Shown: piece by piece, positions 4,360 to 5,126 of the stretch
Numbering within the stretch: the stretch's first letter is position 1
Layout of the letters: each line of letters starts with the position of its first letter
Source of the DNA: Chloroflexota bacterium
Lineage (GTDB): Bacteria; Chloroflexota; UBA6077; JACCZL01
Assembly (NCBI GenBank): GCA_013695975.1
Contig: JACCZL010000423.1
Location: forward strand, 1-5,126
Length of the DNA stretch: 5,126 bases
Direction of reading: 5' to 3'
Program-made: the position numbers and the translations under genes
The notes under the pieces: model-generated
The model's input: only the letters and a program-made list of their open reading frames with translations
What the model was told of the DNA's origin: nothing
Database searches by the model: none

Positions 4360-5126
4360 GTGCCGGAGCTGCCGGAGCTCGAGGCGCTGGCGGAATCGCT
4401 TCAGACGACGCGTGGGCGGGTCATCGCGGCAGTCGAGGTACGCTCGCCGTCGGTCCTGAAGACGTACGCCCCGCCGCTCGACGCGCTCGTCGGCGACGCC
4501 ATTGAGCAGGTCCGTCGGCGGGGCAAGTGGCTGCTGCTGGGGACTCGGGCCGATCGGACGTTGGCGATCCACCTGCATATCGGCGGGCGCCTGCGACGGG
4601 CCGACGCGGCGGCGAAGGTGACTCGGGCCGATGCGCTGATCTTGCGCTTCGCCGATGGGACCGATCTTCGGCTGGCCGAGATCGGCGCCAAGAAGCGGTC
4701 AGCCGCCCACTTCGTCGATGGCGACGGGTCGGTTCTGGTGTCTCAGCTCGGACCGGAGCCCCTGGATCCGGAGTTCGGCGTCGAGTGCCTGGCGGCCGCG
4801 CTGGCCAGCCACTCCGGCCAGATCAAGACCGTGCTGACCGACCAGCAAGCCCTGGCCGGGCTGGGCAACGCCTGGTCGAACGAGGTGCTGCACGCGGCGG
4901 GTGTCTCGCCCCTGCTGCCGGCCGCGCGCTTGACGTCCGAGCAAGTCTCGGCACTCCATGCGGCGCTCCGCGAATGCCTCGCCGCCGGCATCGCCCTGGC
5001 CAGGGACGACAATTATCTCGAGAAGCTCAAGCCCGACCGTCGCGCGTATCTGCGCGTTCACCGTCGGCAGGGTGAGCCCTGCTTCGTCTGCCGCGCGTCT
5101 CTGGCCGCCATCCATTTCGGCGAGCG
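4360..5126 (+). CDS. Fpg/Nei-family DNA glycosylase, C-terminus cut by window edge
   Basis: This base-excision repair enzyme is expected to remove oxidised bases and cut the abasic site; 255 codons are present. The N-terminus PELPELE (2-8) provides the catalytic Pro2 (after Met removal) and Glu3. RRRGKWLLL (52-60) carries the conserved Lys56. The H2TH domain has LAGLGNAWSNEVLHAAGVSP (165-184) with Asn170. The zinc finger begins with PCFVC (Cys241, Cys244); its second Cys pair lies beyond the edge. The DPRRFG-type loop of classical Fpg is replaced by AEIGAKKR (106-113) and HLGMSG by HLHIGG. I recall this pattern from a divergent Fpg/Nei subgroup in Actinobacteria and Chloroflexota, so 8-oxoguanine specificity should not be assumed. 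GTG 4360 is chosen because catalysis needs the free Pro; an upstream in-frame GTG (4273) would add 29 residues and block it. The gene lies after the tRNA terminator, so it needs its own promoter, which I could not place. Confidence 0.93.
   Translation, partial: MPELPELEALAESLQTTRGRVIAAVEVRSPSVLKTYAPPLDALVGDAIEQVRRRGKWLLLGTRADRTLAIHLHIGGRLRRADAAAKVTRADALILRFADGTDLRLAEIGAKKRSAAHFVDGDGSVLVSQLGPEPLDPEFGVECLAAALASHSGQIKTVLTDQQALAGLGNAWSNEVLHAAGVSPLLPAARLTSEQVSALHAALRECLAAGIALARDDNYLEKLKPDRRAYLRVHRRQGEPCFVCRASLAAIHFGE

Overview
This is a high-GC bacterial window with dense gene packing, mostly on the minus strand. It looks like a piece of an ordinary chromosome. The best guess for the host is Chloroflexota (Thermomicrobia-like or a related high-GC lineage). 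That guess rests on an Ala/Pro/Thr-rich lipoprotein linker, a LuxR-type helix-turn-helix with the 'LTRRELEVAALIAQGLTNR' style, a DUF5678 plus retropepsin-like gene pair, and a Fpg/Nei glycosylase of the 'GxKKR' subgroup. Taxonomy is inference from protein style only.

Layout, left to right. Positions 1-164 (minus) hold the first 54 codons of a lipoprotein that runs off the left edge. Immediately upstream of it, on the same strand, is a short stand-alone LuxR-type DNA-binding domain protein (190-468). That gene is itself overlapped by a possible 41-residue small protein with a good ribosome binding site (417-542). Positions 601-903 contain no gene I can defend, only ambiguous open frames on both strands. 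Next come two GTGA-overlapping minus-strand genes: a retropepsin-like aspartic protease (904-1341) and a DUF5678 protein (1338-1601).

Upstream of these is glyA-hpt: serine hydroxymethyltransferase (2642-3940) followed 6 bases later by a hypoxanthine phosphoribosyltransferase (1661-2635). The phosphoribosyltransferase carries an extra N-terminal domain that looks like a degenerate PD-(D/E)XK nuclease fold. All four minus-strand genes from glyA to the protease could form one transcript, as I see no clear terminator between them. glyA supplies one-carbon units used in purine synthesis and the phosphoribosyltransferase salvages purine bases, so these two fit together metabolically. The jobs of the protease and the DUF5678 protein are unknown.

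Divergent from glyA, on the plus strand, is a complete tRNA-Pro(CGG) (4070-4146) with a clear extended -10 promoter and a strong intrinsic terminator. It is followed by a Fpg/Nei-family DNA glycosylase (4360 onwards) that runs off the right edge inside its zinc finger. The tRNA and glyA promoters face away from each other and share nearly the same sequence from the -10 box through the likely start site.

I see no CRISPR array, insertion sequence, phage gene or toxin-antitoxin pair. The most unusual items are the nuclease-like/HPRT fusion, the protease-DUF5678 pair and the small ORF coupled to the LuxR-type gene.
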